A stretch of DNA of 64,000 nt from Pseudomonadota bacterium (GCA_018241665.1 JAFEDK010000015.1:72949-136948); one strand, 5' to 3'. Positions 16,483 to 26,052 are shown, counted from the first letter of the stretch. Notes: generated from the letters alone by a model not told the origin. Program-made: numbers and translations.

Positions 16483-17559
16483 TCAGGCGGCCACGGTGGC
16501 CGCCTTTTTCTTGCGCTCGGCGGTGTAGTCCGCGTAGGTCGCCGCCAGCCCGGCCTCGAGCGGGGTATTCGCCCCCAAGCCCAGTGCCGACAAGCGCCCC
16601 ACATCGAGCAGCGGCGATCCGCCCGACTCCGTCGACGCGAATTCGATCCTCCCGTCGAAACCGACCAGCGCAGCCAGCCGGGTCGCCAGCTCGGCGAGAC
16701 TCACCCGGATCGTGCTACCCACATTGAGCATCGAACCGGCGTAGCCCCGTTCCATCAGATCCACGCAGACGCTTGCCAGATCATCGGCAAACAGCAGATC
16801 CCAACACGCGTCGACCGCCCAGGGCAGAACCACGACAGGCTCGGCCCCCGTCGCCACGACGCTCTTGCCTTCTCCGCGTGCGAGGCCGAGTCGAGCCAGC
16901 ACCTCCTCGGAGATGCGCCCGTGGCGCTTCTCATCGGCGGGAATCGCGTCGAGCGCCCCGCTGCTCACCAGCTTGGCCAGATGCAGCTGGCGCAACAGCA
17001 CAGGGACCGGCCGGTCGCCATGCAGATCGAAAACGTCCGCCGGGCCATAGACGCAGGACGGCACGATGCTCACGAAGGGCTGGCCGTACTGGGCGCGGTA
17101 GGCGTCGCATAGCTGCACGCCGGTCAACTTGGCCTGGCCATAGGCGCCGGCCGCCGGTGGTCCGCCCATCGCCTCAGACTCCGCGACGGGCTTCACGGCA
17201 CCGGCCGGGTAGATGCCATCTGCCGCGATGAAAGCCAGCCCGCGCACCGCAGCCTCGTGGGCGCCGTGGATGAAGTTGTTCTGGATCGTCAGGTTCTCGA
17301 ACAGCACCCGGCCCGGCTCTTCCGCCTCGCCGGACGGCGGGCGCTCGGCGGCACAGAAGACGTACGCGGGGCGCTGGAACTCGATCAGCTCGAAGACCGA
17401 ACGCTGATCGAGGATATCGAGCTGGATGTCGTTGCGGATCAGGATGTCGGTGTAGCCGCGGGCTTCGAGGGCGCGCACGATGGCCGCGCCGATCATGCTG
17501 CGATGGCCGGCCACGAAGACCTTGTCGTCGCGGGTGGGCAGGCTAGGTGTCGGATTCAT
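16483..17559 (-). CDS. GDP-L-fucose synthase-like SDR protein lacking the usual catalytic serine
   Basis: A 358-residue extended short-chain dehydrogenase. The N-terminus KVFVAGHRSMIGAAIVRALE matches the GDP-L-fucose synthase nucleotide-binding motif (AGHRGMVGSAI), and NLTIQNNFIHGAH fits the same family. YGQAK supplies Tyr and Lys of the catalytic site. Where the family has GSSCIYP, with the catalytic Ser and an active-site Cys, this protein has AADGIYP. An insertion around GEGKSVVATGAEPVVVLPWAVDA also departs from the family. It may be inactive or act on another sugar nucleotide. It stands alone, convergent with the liv operon. Confidence 0.7.
   Translation of the reverse strand: MNPTPSLPTRDDKVFVAGHRSMIGAAIVRALEARGYTDILIRNDIQLDILDQRSVFELIEFQRPAYVFCAAERPPSGEAEEPGRVLFENLTIQNNFIHGAHEAAVRGLAFIAADGIYPAGAVKPVAESEAMGGPPAAGAYGQAKLTGVQLCDAYRAQYGQPFVSIVPSCVYGPADVFDLHGDRPVPVLLRQLHLAKLVSSGALDAIPADEKRHGRISEEVLARLGLARGEGKSVVATGAEPVVVLPWAVDACWDLLFADDLASVCVDLMERGYAGSMLNVGSTIRVSLAELATRLAALVGFDGRIEFASTESGGSPLLDVGRLSALGLGANTPLEAGLAATYADYTAERKKKAATVAA
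16485..16510 (+). terminator. Rho-independent terminator of the liv operon
   Basis: AGGCGGCCA, loop CGG, TGGCCGCCT followed by TTTTTC. It overlaps the last codons of the convergent sugar-nucleotide gene. Confidence 0.75.
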
Positions 17560-17697
17560 GACAGGATAGCTTCCGGAATGTCACGGACAAACGGCCGGGC
17601 CCACCATCTGCGGGCACAAGGAACGGCCGGCTGTACTCGGGTAGCCTGGCAAGCAGGTAGCGTTCCATCCGGTGGGCTGAACGTAGCGGCCCAAAAG

Positions 17698-17727
17698 CAA
17701 AACGGACGGCCGCAGCCGTCCGTTTTG
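17698..17727 (-). terminator. Terminator of the chemoreceptor gene
   Basis: CAAAACGGACGGC, loop CGCA, GCCGTCCGTTTTG, a 13-bp stem; continuing on the minus strand it reads CTTTTGG. It begins 17 bases beyond the stop of the minus-strand chemoreceptor gene. Confidence 0.8.
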
Positions 17728-17744
17728 TTCAGCGCATGCCCGGC

Positions 17745-19367
17745 TCAAACCCGGAAGCGCGACACCGTCTGCTGCAACTGGCTGGCCAGGTTTTCCATGT
17801 CCTGGGCCGCGCGGGCCGTAGACTCGACGGCCTCGTTGTTGTCCCTTGCCATCGCGGCGATCGACTCGATGCTCTCCGCCACCGCGGCGCTGGCCGAGCG
17901 CTGCTGCTCGGTCGCCTCGGCGATCTCGTCGAGGCCATGCCCGACCGCCACCACCGACTCGTTGCCGGCAGTGATCGCGCTGGACACGGTGGCCACTGCC
18001 TCGCGGCTGGATGCCAAGTGTTCCAGCCCCTGCTGGATGGATTCGCGCACGGCCACCGACTGCTTGCTCAGACGCGACGTGACCGCATCGATCTCACCGG
18101 CGGAGCGGGCGGACTTCTCGGCCAGCTTGCGCACCTCGTCGGCCACCACCGCAAAACCTCGGCCCTGCTCGCCAGCCCGCGCGGCCTCGATGGCTGCATT
18201 GAGGGCCAGCAGGTTGGTCTGCTCGGCGATGTCGCGCACTTCCTGGGTCATCGTGGTGATCGCGGTGGTGGACTCGACGAACTGTTCCACCGACGAGGCC
18301 ATTTCACGCACCGCGCTCTCCGCATGGCTGACTTCGGTCACCAGGGAGTCGAGGGTGCGGCTGCCTTCGCCGGCCTGCTTCAGGCTCTCCTGGGAACGCT
18401 GGTGCACCCGTTCGGCGCTGGCCGCCACGTTGGCGATGTTGTCCGCCATGTGCTCCACCGACGCGGCGGCGTTCACCGACTGGTCATTCTGGCGACGGGA
18501 GCCGTCGGCCACCTGGTTGGCGCTGGCCGACAGCTGGTGGGCCGAACTGGTCACCCGCGCCGCCGATTCGGATACGTGCCGCACCAGCTGGGCAATCGTG
18601 CCGAGCATCTCGTTGAAGGTGGACGCGGTCTTGCCGATCTCGTCCTGCCCCGCCACCGCCAGGCGCCGGGTCAGGTCGCCCTCGCCCTTGGCGATCTCGG
18701 CCAGGCTGTTGTTCATCTCGGTGAGCGGATTCACGACGAAGCGCCGGATGAAGAACATCACGAAGGCGATCAGCGGCAGGGACACAACCAGCGCGCTGAC
18801 GATGCTCTTCCACAGGAAGGTGTCCACCGCCTCATTGACGCGGTCGAGGGAGATTTTCATGCTCACCAGGCCCAGCGGCGTGCCCGGCGCCACCTGGTGA
18901 CAGGCCGTACAGTTCTTGCCGAGGTAATTGGTGGATGCCAGTGCCGGCTTGACGACCCGCAGATACTCGCCGGCCCCGCCGCCGTGCTCGACCCGCACGA
19001 TGGCCTTGCCGCTGCCGAGGGCCTGCTTCTCGTCCTCGTCGAGAGCCGGCTGTTTGCGGTTGCCCGGGCCGAACTGCTTGCTCACCGCGTCGGCACGGAT
19101 CACTTCGAGATCGCGGATCACCGACAGCTGCTTGATCTGGTCGAGAAAGACCTCCCGCTGCCCTACCGTGCCGGTGATCATCATGCCGGTCAGGCCGGCC
19201 ATGGTCATTTCGTGGATGCTGTGGGCGAAATCTTCCGCTTGCGCGATCGCGATATCCCGATTGACGCGGGACTCCCACGCGATCATCCCCCCCCATGCGA
19301 TCACCAGCATCAGCCAGATCGCCCCCGTCAGACGTAGCCAGATAGGCGTATCCGATAGCTTGCGCAT
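17745..19367 (-). CDS. Methyl-accepting chemotaxis protein with a periplasmic haem-binding motif
   Basis: A 540-residue inner-membrane receptor. TM1 spans about 12-30 and TM2 about 188-208, flanking a 155-residue periplasmic domain containing CTACH at 153-157, a c-type haem attachment site (CxxCH). HAMP follows TM2, and the cytoplasmic hairpin tip is present ([20 protein letters not shown] then [20 protein letters not shown]). The haem suggests redox, oxygen or NO sensing (inferred). The ATG at 19367 is chosen over an in-frame GTG nine bases upstream. No other chemotaxis genes are nearby. No CheR-binding pentapeptide is seen at the C-terminus (ends VSRFRV). Confidence 0.9.
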   Translation of the reverse strand: MRKLSDTPIWLRLTGAIWLMLVIAWGGMIAWESRVNRDIAIAQAEDFAHSIHEMTMAGLTGMMITGTVGQREVFLDQIKQLSVIRDLEVIRADAVSKQFGPGNRKQPALDEDEKQALGSGKAIVRVEHGGGAGEYLRVVKPALASTNYLGKNCTACHQVAPGTPLGLVSMKISLDRVNEAVDTFLWKSIVSALVVSLPLIAFVMFFIRRFVVNPLTEMNNSLAEIAKGEGDLTRRLAVAGQDEIGKTASTFNEMLGTIAQLVRHVSESAARVTSSAHQLSASANQVADGSRRQNDQSVNAAASVEHMADNIANVAASAERVHQRSQESLKQAGEGSRTLDSLVTEVSHAESAVREMASSVEQFVESTTAITTMTQEVRDIAEQTNLLALNAAIEAARAGEQGRGFAVVADEVRKLAEKSARSAGEIDAVTSRLSKQSVAVRESIQQGLEHLASSREAVATVSSAITAGNESVVAVGHGLDEIAEATEQQRSASAAVAESIESIAAMARDNNEAVESTARAAQDMENLASQLQQTVSRFRV

Positions 19368-19469
19368 GCTTACCACCCCAGATTGGTGCCGGTTTTTGAT
19401 TTCCGGTCAGTTGTTGTCTAAGGGAGGTATACGGCAAAGGCTCCGCGGGCTTTAAGCCTCGCGGCAAAA

Positions 19470-20069
19470 TCAGCGGGGCGCTTTGGGCGCGGCGGGACGG
19501 GTATTGAGGCGCTGGGTTGCGCCGTTCCAGTCGGCTCGCGCGATCAGCGGCCAGGCCAACAGGGCACGGTCGATGGACTCGTCGATGAGCTCAGACTCCT
19601 CGCGCCGGGGCGGCTTGAGGACGAAATTGACGACTTCGTTACGGTCACCCGGATGGCCGATGCCGATCCGCAGGCGCCAGAAGTCCTGTGTGCCCAGGTG
19701 GGCGGTGATGTCCTTCAGGCCATTGTGGCCACCCAGACCGCCGCCGAACTTGACGCGCAACTGGCCGGGAGGAATATCGAGTTCGTCATGCACCACCAGG
19801 ATCTCGGCGGGTGCAATGCGATAGAAACGCGCTAACGCGGCCACCGACTGGCCGGAGCGGTTCATGAAGGTCTGCGGCATCAGCAGCCACACCCCCTCGT
19901 TGCGGGCGTTGGCGGCGAGGCCGTGAAAGCGGGCTTCCTTGCTGAAGCTGGTGCCAAGCTCGCGGGCCAGACGCTCACAAAACCAAAACCCGGCGTTATG
20001 CCGGGTTTCAGCGTATTCCGCACCGGGGTTGCCGAGGCCGACGACGAGCTTGGGTGCAAGCTGGCTCAT
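19470..20069 (-). CDS. pth: Peptidyl-tRNA hydrolase
   Basis: A 199-residue cytoplasmic esterase that frees peptides from prematurely released peptidyl-tRNA. Family motifs are [20 protein letters not shown], containing the catalytic His of TRHNAGF, then [23 protein letters not shown] with the catalytic Asp, and [13 protein letters not shown]. It lies 30 bases after rplY, the standard betaproteobacterial pair. Confidence 0.97.
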   Translation of the reverse strand: MSQLAPKLVVGLGNPGAEYAETRHNAGFWFCERLARELGTSFSKEARFHGLAANARNEGVWLLMPQTFMNRSGQSVAALARFYRIAPAEILVVHDELDIPPGQLRVKFGGGLGGHNGLKDITAHLGTQDFWRLRIGIGHPGDRNEVVNFVLKPPRREESELIDESIDRALLAWPLIARADWNGATQRLNTRPAAPKAPR

Positions 20070-20099
20070 GCGTTAACGACCTCGCAATCCCGGGGAGAA

Positions 20100-20699
20100 T
20101 CAGGCAGCCGGGGTTTCGGCAGCGTCGTCGGCACCACCGCGGACGGCCAGGATGGTCGCCACGACGGGGTCTTCGCCATGGGTCAGCGCCTTGACGCCGG
20201 CCGGCAGGACGAGGTTGGAGACGTGCAGGGAGTGGCCGGAAGCCAGATCCTTCAGGTCAACCTGGATGAACTCGGGCAGGTCGCCCGGCAGGCACTCGAG
20301 TTCGACTTCGGTCAGCACGTGGGACACGATGCCGCCATCGAGCTTCACGCCCGGGGCGATTTCGGCGTTCACGAAGTGCAGGGGCACCTTGACGTGGATC
20401 TTGTGGGTGGCGTCAACGCGCTGGAAATCCAGGTGCAGCACTTGCTGCTTGTACGGGTGCCACTGGGTGTCCTTGAGGATCACGGCCTGGGCAGCGCCGT
20501 CGAGCACCAGGCTCAGCACGGAGGAGTGGAAGGCTTCGTTGCGCAGAGCGTGGTAGATCTCGTTGTGATCGACTTCGATCTGCTGGGGAGCGGCGGAACC
20601 ACCGAACACGATGGCGGGCACGCTGCCGGCACGACGCAGGCGGCGGCTCGCACTCGAACCCTGCTGAACGCGCGACTTGGCTTTGAATTGAATGGTCAT
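20100..20699 (-). CDS. rplY: 50S ribosomal protein L25/general stress protein Ctc
   Basis: A 199-residue protein of the long L25 (Ctc/TL5) form, which binds 5S rRNA. The N-terminal L25 domain begins MTIQFKAKSRVQQGSSASRR and includes VPAIVFGGSAAPQQIEVDHN; the C-terminal beta domain extends past HFVNAEIAPGVKLDGGIV. The start is the ATG with GGAG upstream; in-frame sequence before it runs through a terminator hairpin and is not coding. The last residues are an acidic, Ala-rich tail. Confidence 0.95.
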   Translation of the reverse strand: MTIQFKAKSRVQQGSSASRRLRRAGSVPAIVFGGSAAPQQIEVDHNEIYHALRNEAFHSSVLSLVLDGAAQAVILKDTQWHPYKQQVLHLDFQRVDATHKIHVKVPLHFVNAEIAPGVKLDGGIVSHVLTEVELECLPGDLPEFIQVDLKDLASGHSLHVSNLVLPAGVKALTHGEDPVVATILAVRGGADDAAETPAA

Positions 20700-20713
20700 C
20701 AGTACTACTCCAG

Positions 20714-20742
20714 TAAAAAGCCTGTCCGCGACCAGACAGGCT
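20714..20742 (-). terminator. Terminator-like hairpin directly ahead of rplY (possible attenuator)
   Basis: On the minus strand AGCCTGTC, 8-base loop, GACAGGCT is followed at once by TTTTTAC, ending 15 bases before the rplY start codon. The spacing leaves no room for a promoter between hairpin and gene, so it may regulate read-through into rplY-pth. Confidence 0.55.
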
Positions 20743-20774
20743 GAAAAAAGCCGGCGGGTTTTCACCCGCCGGCT
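20743..20774 (-). terminator. Terminator of prs
   Basis: AGCCGGCGGGT, loop, ACCCGCCGGCT (11-bp stem) followed on the minus strand by six T. It lies 15 bases after the prs stop and directly abuts the hairpin ahead of rplY. Confidence 0.8.
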
Positions 20775-20788
20775 CAAAACTTGACGAT

Positions 20789-21739
20789 TTACTCGGTGAA
20801 GAGCGAGCTGACCGACTCTTCGTTGCTGATCCGCAGGATGGTGTCGGCCAGCAGGTCGGCGATGGACACCGAGCCGATCTTGCTACAGGCCTTGGCCTCG
20901 TCGGACAGCGGAATGGTGTCGGTAACGATCAACTCGTCGAGATCGGACTCGTTGATGCGGCTGATCGCCGGGCCGGACAGCACCGCGTGGGTACAGTAGG
21001 CCAGCACACGCTTGGCACCGTTTTCCTTGAGGGCCTGAGCAGCCTTGCAGAGGGTGCCGGCGGTATCGACGATGTCGTCCATGATCACGCAGGTGCGACC
21101 TTCGACTTCACCGATGATGTTCATCACCTCGGAGACGTTGGCCTTCGGACGACGCTTGTCGATGATCGCCAGATCGCACTCGAGGCGCTTGGCAAAGGCA
21201 CGGGCGCGAACCACGCCACCGACGTCCGGGGACACGACCATCAGGTCGTCGTACTTCTGCTTTTCCAGGTAATCCAGCAACACCGGGGTTGCGTAGATGT
21301 TGTCTACCGGAATGTCGAAGAAGCCCTGGATCTGGTCAGCGTGAAGATCAACGGTGAGGACGCGCTGGACACCGGCCGCCTGCAGCATGTTGGCCACCAC
21401 CTTGGCGGTGATGGGCACGCGGGCGGAACGCGGACGGCGATCCTGGCGGGCGTAACCAAAGTAGGGAATGGCTGCGGTGATCCGGCCGGCAGACGCGCGC
21501 TTCAGCGCATCGACCATGATCAGCAGTTCCATGATGTTGTCGTTGGTGGGAACGCAGGTCGGCTGGAGGACGAAGATGTCCTTGCCCCGCACGTTCTCCA
21601 GCAGTTCGACATTGACTTCGCCGTCGGAGAAACGCCCTACAGTGGCGGAACCCAGAGACTTGCCCAAGCGGCGCACCACATCTGCGGCCAGTTTGGGGTT
21701 GGCGTTGCCGGTGAAAACCATCAGGCTGCCCGAAGCCAT
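20789..21739 (-). CDS. prs: Ribose-phosphate pyrophosphokinase
   Basis: A 316-residue cytoplasmic enzyme making PRPP from ribose 5-phosphate and ATP. Motifs include [20 protein letters not shown], the ATP-binding [11 protein letters not shown], the catalytic flexible loop [11 protein letters not shown], and the PRPP-binding [16 protein letters not shown]. The ATG giving [18 protein letters not shown] is preceded by GAGGTGA. It follows tRNA-Gln in the conserved ispE-tRNA-prs order. Confidence 0.97.
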   Translation of the reverse strand: MASGSLMVFTGNANPKLAADVVRRLGKSLGSATVGRFSDGEVNVELLENVRGKDIFVLQPTCVPTNDNIMELLIMVDALKRASAGRITAAIPYFGYARQDRRPRSARVPITAKVVANMLQAAGVQRVLTVDLHADQIQGFFDIPVDNIYATPVLLDYLEKQKYDDLMVVSPDVGGVVRARAFAKRLECDLAIIDKRRPKANVSEVMNIIGEVEGRTCVIMDDIVDTAGTLCKAAQALKENGAKRVLAYCTHAVLSGPAISRINESDLDELIVTDTIPLSDEAKACSKIGSVSIADLLADTILRISNEESVSSLFTE

Positions 21740-21782
21740 GATCACCTCTCGTTACTGCGATGTAGAACAGCTTAAAACAAAA

Positions 21783-21805
21783 CGGGCAGGTTTTTGGCCT
21801 GCCCG
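21783..21805 (-). terminator. Hairpin terminator between tRNA-Gln and prs
   Basis: CGGGCAGG, 7-base loop, CCTGCCCG, followed on the minus strand by TTTTGTTTT. It starts 8 bases after the tRNA CCA end, so it probably trims the tRNA transcript while allowing some read-through to prs. Confidence 0.7.
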
Positions 21806-21812
21806 CATAATT

Positions 21813-21889
21813 TGGCTGGGGAAGAAGGATTCGAACCTTCGAATGCCGGAATCAAAATCCGGTGCCTTGACCAACTTGGCGACTCCCCA
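21813..21889 (-). tRNA. tRNA-Gln (anticodon UUG)
   Basis: The minus strand reads TGGGGAGTCGCCAAG at the 5' end, an anticodon loop in GGATTTTGATTCC giving UUG, T-arm GGTTCGAATCC, and 3' acceptor TTCCCCAG followed by an encoded CCA. The acceptor pairs TGGGGAG with TTCCCCA using one G-U pair. Standard cloverleaf spacing, 77 bases including CCA. Confidence 0.95.
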
Positions 21890-21907
21890 AGAAATCGTTT
21901 TCGCTAC

Positions 21908-22768
21908 TTACACAACCCAGCTCTGCAGGGGGTGTCTGTCGAGCCCTTCGGCTACCCAGACCTTCAAGCCCTGCGGGGCCTTGGCTAGAACCTGCTCTGC
22001 TGCCTCCTTCGAATCGAAGGGGGCGAAGACACAAGCCCCTGAACCGCTCATTCTTGCTGCCCCATATTGCGACAACCAGCTTAGCGCTTCAGCCACTTCC
22101 GGAAACTTTCTGCATGCTGTCGCCTGCATGTCGTTTCGCGTTGTGTGCGTTGCGAAGGCCTGCATTATTAGGATTTCGCTATCACGTGTCAACAGGGGAT
22201 CAGAAAAAATTTCTGAAGTTGGCACAAAAACGCTCGGAGCCACCATTACGTACCAGGCCGGCGGCACGCTCAAGGGCCTCAGTTCCTCCCCGACCCCCTC
22301 GGCAAAGGCAGTCTCGCCGAAGATGAAGAAAGGCACATCGGCGCCCAGCTTGAGGCCGATTTCCTGCAAGCGCTGGCGGGACAAGCCGCAGCCCCAGATC
22401 CGGTTGAGGGCGATCAGCACGGAAGCCGCGTCCGAACTCCCACCACCGAGGCCGCCCCCCATCGGGATCTGCTTGCTGACGCCAATCTCGGCACCGAAGG
22501 TCGAGCCCGTCGCAGCCTGCAGGGCCCGCGCGGCTCGAACCACCAGGTCGGACTCAGGCGGCACGCCGGGAATGTCGGTGGTGCGCACGATGGCACCATC
22601 GTCACGGCGGCACAGGGTGATCTCGTCGCCCCAGTCCAGCATGCGGAACGCCGTCTGCAACAGATGGTAGCCATCCGGGCGGCGCCCGACGATGTGCAGG
22701 AACAGGTTGATCTTGGCCGGCGCCGCCACACGGAAGGTAGCGGACGGGTCGAATCGGGCAGTCGTCAC
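21908..22768 (-). CDS. ispE: 4-diphosphocytidyl-2-C-methyl-D-erythritol kinase
   Basis: A 286-residue GHMP kinase that phosphorylates CDP-methylerythritol in the non-mevalonate isoprenoid pathway. The substrate-binding start APAKINLFLHIVGRRPDGYH and the ATP loop PMGGGLGGGSSDAAS (102-116) are diagnostic. The start is GTG, two bases after the lolB stop. It lies just upstream of tRNA-Gln. Confidence 0.96.
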   Translation of the reverse strand: MTTARFDPSATFRVAAPAKINLFLHIVGRRPDGYHLLQTAFRMLDWGDEITLCRRDDGAIVRTTDIPGVPPESDLVVRAARALQAATGSTFGAEIGVSKQIPMGGGLGGGSSDAASVLIALNRIWGCGLSRQRLQEIGLKLGADVPFFIFGETAFAEGVGEELRPLSVPPAWYVMVAPSVFVPTSEIFSDPLLTRDSEILIMQAFATHTTRNDMQATACRKFPEVAEALSWLSQYGAARMSGSGACVFAPFDSKEAAEQVLAKAPQGLKVWVAEGLDRHPLQSWVV

Positions 22769-22770
22769 GT

Positions 22771-23343
22771 TCAGGGATTCCAGGTATCGATGATCAGGCG
22801 CAGCCGGGTTTCACCCCGGTGGATGTCGATCTTGCGGGGCAGGTCGGTCGGGCCATCGCCGCCGTACTCGAGGTATTCGATGGTCCACCCCTGATCCACA
22901 GCCCGCAGCGGACGGCCGACGCCATCCCGCTCGCGGATCTCGGCCCCGCCCGGCAGCCGGGCGCTCACCCAGCGCGGCAACTGGGCAAAGGGCGCGTGCA
23001 CGTCGAACAGGCGTTCGGCGAGCTCTGCCGCCGACGGCGCTTCGAGGCGCCGCCCGTCGGCGAGGGTCATGCGCGCTCCGTCGGGATCGGACTGGATGCG
23101 CGCCAGCCCCTGTCCAAGGGGCCCGGAAAACAGCCATTCGTCCCCCTCCTCCGCATGCATCCATTCGACGCCGACCGCCGCGGTCTTGTCGCCATCTTTC
23201 ACTTGCAGGCGGCCGTCGATCTCGAAACGGGACAGCAGGGGCGCAGGTTCGATCGATGGCGCGGAAAGCGACGGAGGTACCGGCTGCGACGCACAGGCGC
23301 CAAGCAGCAGCGTCAGCAGACTTACGACGAAGACCCGCTTCAC
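22771..23343 (-). CDS. lolB: Outer-membrane lipoprotein receptor LolB
   Basis: A 190-residue lipoprotein that receives lipoproteins from LolA and inserts them in the outer membrane. A GTG start gives a lipoprotein signal with lipobox LGAC (VSLLTLLLGACAS). The mature part begins PVPPSL and contains the LolB pattern FEIDGRLQVKDGDKTAAVGV, WMHAEEGDEWLFSGPLG and the C-terminal PRKIDIHRGETRLRLIIDTW. It overlaps the TPR gene stop (GTGA) and abuts ispE, the standard betaproteobacterial order. Confidence 0.93.
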   Translation of the reverse strand: MKRVFVVSLLTLLLGACASQPVPPSLSAPSIEPAPLLSRFEIDGRLQVKDGDKTAAVGVEWMHAEEGDEWLFSGPLGQGLARIQSDPDGARMTLADGRRLEAPSAAELAERLFDVHAPFAQLPRWVSARLPGGAEIRERDGVGRPLRAVDQGWTIEYLEYGGDGPTDLPRKIDIHRGETRLRLIIDTWNP

Positions 23344-25067
23344 GGCTTGAACTTCTTGATCACGTCGGCCAACACGGTGTTGTCCGGATTGGCCTTGGCC
23401 GCCTCGCGCCACATCTTGGCCGCCTCGTCCCGTCGTCCGAGCATCCACAGCACTTCGCCCAGGTGGGCGGCGATCTCCGGGTCGGGACGCAGCTCGAAAG
23501 CCTTTTGCAACTGCTCCAGGGCCCCCTTCAGGTCGCCCTTGCGGTACAGGGCCCAACCGAGACTGTCGATGATGAAGGGGTCACCGGGCAGCAGGCTCAG
23601 GGCCTTGCGGATCAGTATCTCGGCCTCGTCGAGGCGCAACTTGCGATCGACGAGGGAATAGCCGAGGGCGTTGTAGGCGTGGGCCTGGTCGGGCTTGAGG
23701 GCGATGACCTTGCGCAGGCGCCCCTCCATTGCCTCGACGCGCCCGAGACGCTCGGCGGCCAGCGCGGACTCGTACAGCAGCTCGGTATTCTCGGGGTCGC
23801 GGCGCAGCGCCTCGTCGAGCACGGCAAAGGCCTCTTCCGCACGGTTCGCGTCCCGCAACAGCTGCGCCTCGGCGAGCACGTACTGGAGCTTGTCCTGGGG
23901 CGTATCGCGAGCTGCCGCCTGCAAATGCTGGCGCCCTTCGGCCAGCTTGCCGCGGGTTGCCAGCACCTGCGCGAAGCGCAGCTGGGCGCCGACGAACTGC
24001 GGGCCCGGAGCCACCGCCTTGTACCAGTCGAGGGCGTCGTCGTAGCGTTTGCTTTCCTCGGCGATCTGGCCGAGGTACATGCGGATGGTGTCCGGCTCAC
24101 TGAAGCCGAGATTCAGCAAATGACGGAAGTGGGCATCGGCGGTGGTCCGGTCGCCCTGCTGCATGGCCAGGAGGCCAGCCGCATGGAGCACATCCCGGTC
24201 ATCCGGCGCACGCCTGAGCAGGGTTTCGAACTCCTCGCGGGCCTCTGCGTACGCCCGGCTGGCCACCAGCATGCGGGCGAGCATGATGCGGGCCTCGCGG
24301 GATTCGGGATTGCTGCCTACATAGGCACGCAGGGTCTGCACCCCGGCCCCCGGAGAAGCCTCCTGCTGGAACTGGGCTTTCAGGATGACGGCCTGCTCCC
24401 AGTCCGGCCGGATGGCCAGTGCGCCATCCAGGGCCTGGGACGCCGCTACCGCATCGCCGGCGACAAAGGCCGCATTGGCCCGGGCAAAATGCGCCTCGGC
24501 CCGGTCCAGGTAAGGTTCGGTCAGCTCGACCACCAGGCGCCGGATCAGCACCTTGTCGGGAATCCTGGCCAGCCCGCGGTTGAGCGCCATCAGCGCGGCA
24601 CCGATGTTCGGCCCCTGCTGGACCAGAGCCCGGGCGAGCTGGTCGCGCAATTCCTCGATGCGCGCCTCGTTGGCCAGCGCCCCGCTGGCCAGCTGCTGGG
24701 CTTGCAGGGAGCCCGGATCAAGCTCCAGCCACAGGCGCGAGGCCTCGGTGGCCAGCTCGGCCTGGCGCGACACGACGGCAACCTCGGCGGCCCGCCGGGC
24801 GATCCGCGGATCCCGCGTGCGCCGTGCCAGATCGAGGTAGGAGCGGGCCGACATGGCCAGATGCCCACGCGCACCGGCTATTTCCGCCAGCATCAGCTGG
24901 TAAAGGATCTGCGGCGTCAGCTGCTGAGCCGGATAGGACGTGGCGGCATCCGCCGGCACCGCTTCCGCCGCCAGCTCCTGGGCCCGCGCCGCTGTCGCCA
25001 GCCCCCCCGTGATCAACAGAACGGCCAGCAGGCGGGCCGGGTGCGCGAGGCGAATGAAAGGCTTCAT
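23340..25067 (-). CDS. Secreted TPR-repeat protein
   Basis: A 575-residue protein with a signal peptide (RLLAVLLITGGLATAARA) and many tetratricopeptide repeats; clear examples are MLARMLVASRAYAEAREEFE, DALDWYKAVAPG, EAFAVLDEALRRDPEN, AYNALGYSLVDRKLRLDEAE and GWALYRKGDLKGALEQLQKA. It is probably periplasmic or outer-membrane-facing and may help assemble envelope complexes. This gene commonly sits between lolB and mutM in betaproteobacteria. The start codon is the ATG giving MKPFIRLAHP; the upstream open frame overlaps divergent mutM and is not coding. Confidence 0.88.
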   Translation of the reverse strand: MKPFIRLAHPARLLAVLLITGGLATAARAQELAAEAVPADAATSYPAQQLTPQILYQLMLAEIAGARGHLAMSARSYLDLARRTRDPRIARRAAEVAVVSRQAELATEASRLWLELDPGSLQAQQLASGALANEARIEELRDQLARALVQQGPNIGAALMALNRGLARIPDKVLIRRLVVELTEPYLDRAEAHFARANAAFVAGDAVAASQALDGALAIRPDWEQAVILKAQFQQEASPGAGVQTLRAYVGSNPESREARIMLARMLVASRAYAEAREEFETLLRRAPDDRDVLHAAGLLAMQQGDRTTADAHFRHLLNLGFSEPDTIRMYLGQIAEESKRYDDALDWYKAVAPGPQFVGAQLRFAQVLATRGKLAEGRQHLQAAARDTPQDKLQYVLAEAQLLRDANRAEEAFAVLDEALRRDPENTELLYESALAAERLGRVEAMEGRLRKVIALKPDQAHAYNALGYSLVDRKLRLDEAEILIRKALSLLPGDPFIIDSLGWALYRKGDLKGALEQLQKAFELRPDPEIAAHLGEVLWMLGRRDEAAKMWREAAKANPDNTVLADVIKKFKP

Positions 25068-25242
25068 CGAAGGGCTCTGACAAGGTGTAGGGGAAGGCCG
25101 CAGCCGCCATGCCGGGCAGACGGCGATTGCATCGGCGGCCCCCGGACACCGGTTGGATCGCGCTATTACAATAGGGTTCGGGGCTCGCCGGATGTTAGGC
25201 GCTTTCCCCTTCCCCAAGCAAGCCAAGCCCACGCCACTGCCC

Positions 25243-26052
25243 ATGCCAGAACTACCCGAAGTCGAGACCACCCGCCGAGGCATCGCCCCCGAACTTGCCG
25301 GAGCCACGGTCAGCGCCGTGATCATCCGCAACGGCCGGCTGCGCCACCCGATCCCCGCCGATCTCGGTGAGATCCTGTCAGGCCGGCCGCTGCTGGCCGT
25401 CGAGCGTCGCGCCAAGTACCTGCTGTTCCGCTTCGCCACGGGCAGCCTGCTGGTGCACCTGGGCATGTCGGGAAGCCTGCGCATCGTGCCGGCCGGACAT
25501 CCGCCCGAGAAACACGACCACCTGGACATCGTCTTCGGCGGCCGGGCACTGCGCCTGCGCGACCCGCGCCGCTTCGGCCTCGTGCTGTGGCAGCCTGGCA
25601 ACGACGCACATCCGCTGCTCACCAATCTGGGCATCGAGCCCCTCGGTGAGGCCTTCGACGGAGCCTGGCTGCACCGGGCGAGCCGCGAGCGTAAAACGCC
25701 GGTCAAGCTGTTCCTGATGGACGCCTCCCATGTGGTCGGCATCGGCAACATCTACGCTTCCGAGAGCCTGTTCCGCGCCGGCATAGATCCGACCACGCCG
25801 GTAGGCGAGCTCGGTCCGCGCCGCTGCGCCCGCCTCGCTGCGTGCGTCCGCGAAACCCTACAGGACGCCCTCGCCGCCGGTGGCAGCACCCTGCGGGATT
25901 TCGTCGGCAGCAACGGCGCGCCCGGCTACTTCCAGCAGCAGTATTTCGTCTATGGCCGCGACGGCGAAGCCTGCCGCAAGTGCGCCACACCGATCCGCAA
26001 GCGCATCATGGGACAGCGCGCCACCTTCTACTGCCCACGCTGTCAGCATTGA
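25243..26052 (+). CDS. mutM: Formamidopyrimidine-DNA glycosylase
   Basis: A 269-residue base-excision repair enzyme that removes 8-oxoguanine and formamidopyrimidines. The N-terminus PELPEVETTRRGI provides the catalytic Pro (exposed after Met removal) and Glu. The C-terminal zinc finger is CRKCATPIRKRIMGQRATFY with closing CPRC. The start is set by the need for Pro2; the upstream 30 in-frame residues are unlikely. Divergent from the TPR gene. Confidence 0.97.
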   Translation: MPELPEVETTRRGIAPELAGATVSAVIIRNGRLRHPIPADLGEILSGRPLLAVERRAKYLLFRFATGSLLVHLGMSGSLRIVPAGHPPEKHDHLDIVFGGRALRLRDPRRFGLVLWQPGNDAHPLLTNLGIEPLGEAFDGAWLHRASRERKTPVKLFLMDASHVVGIGNIYASESLFRAGIDPTTPVGELGPRRCARLAACVRETLQDALAAGGSTLRDFVGSNGAPGYFQQQYFVYGRDGEACRKCATPIRKRIMGQRATFYCPRCQH

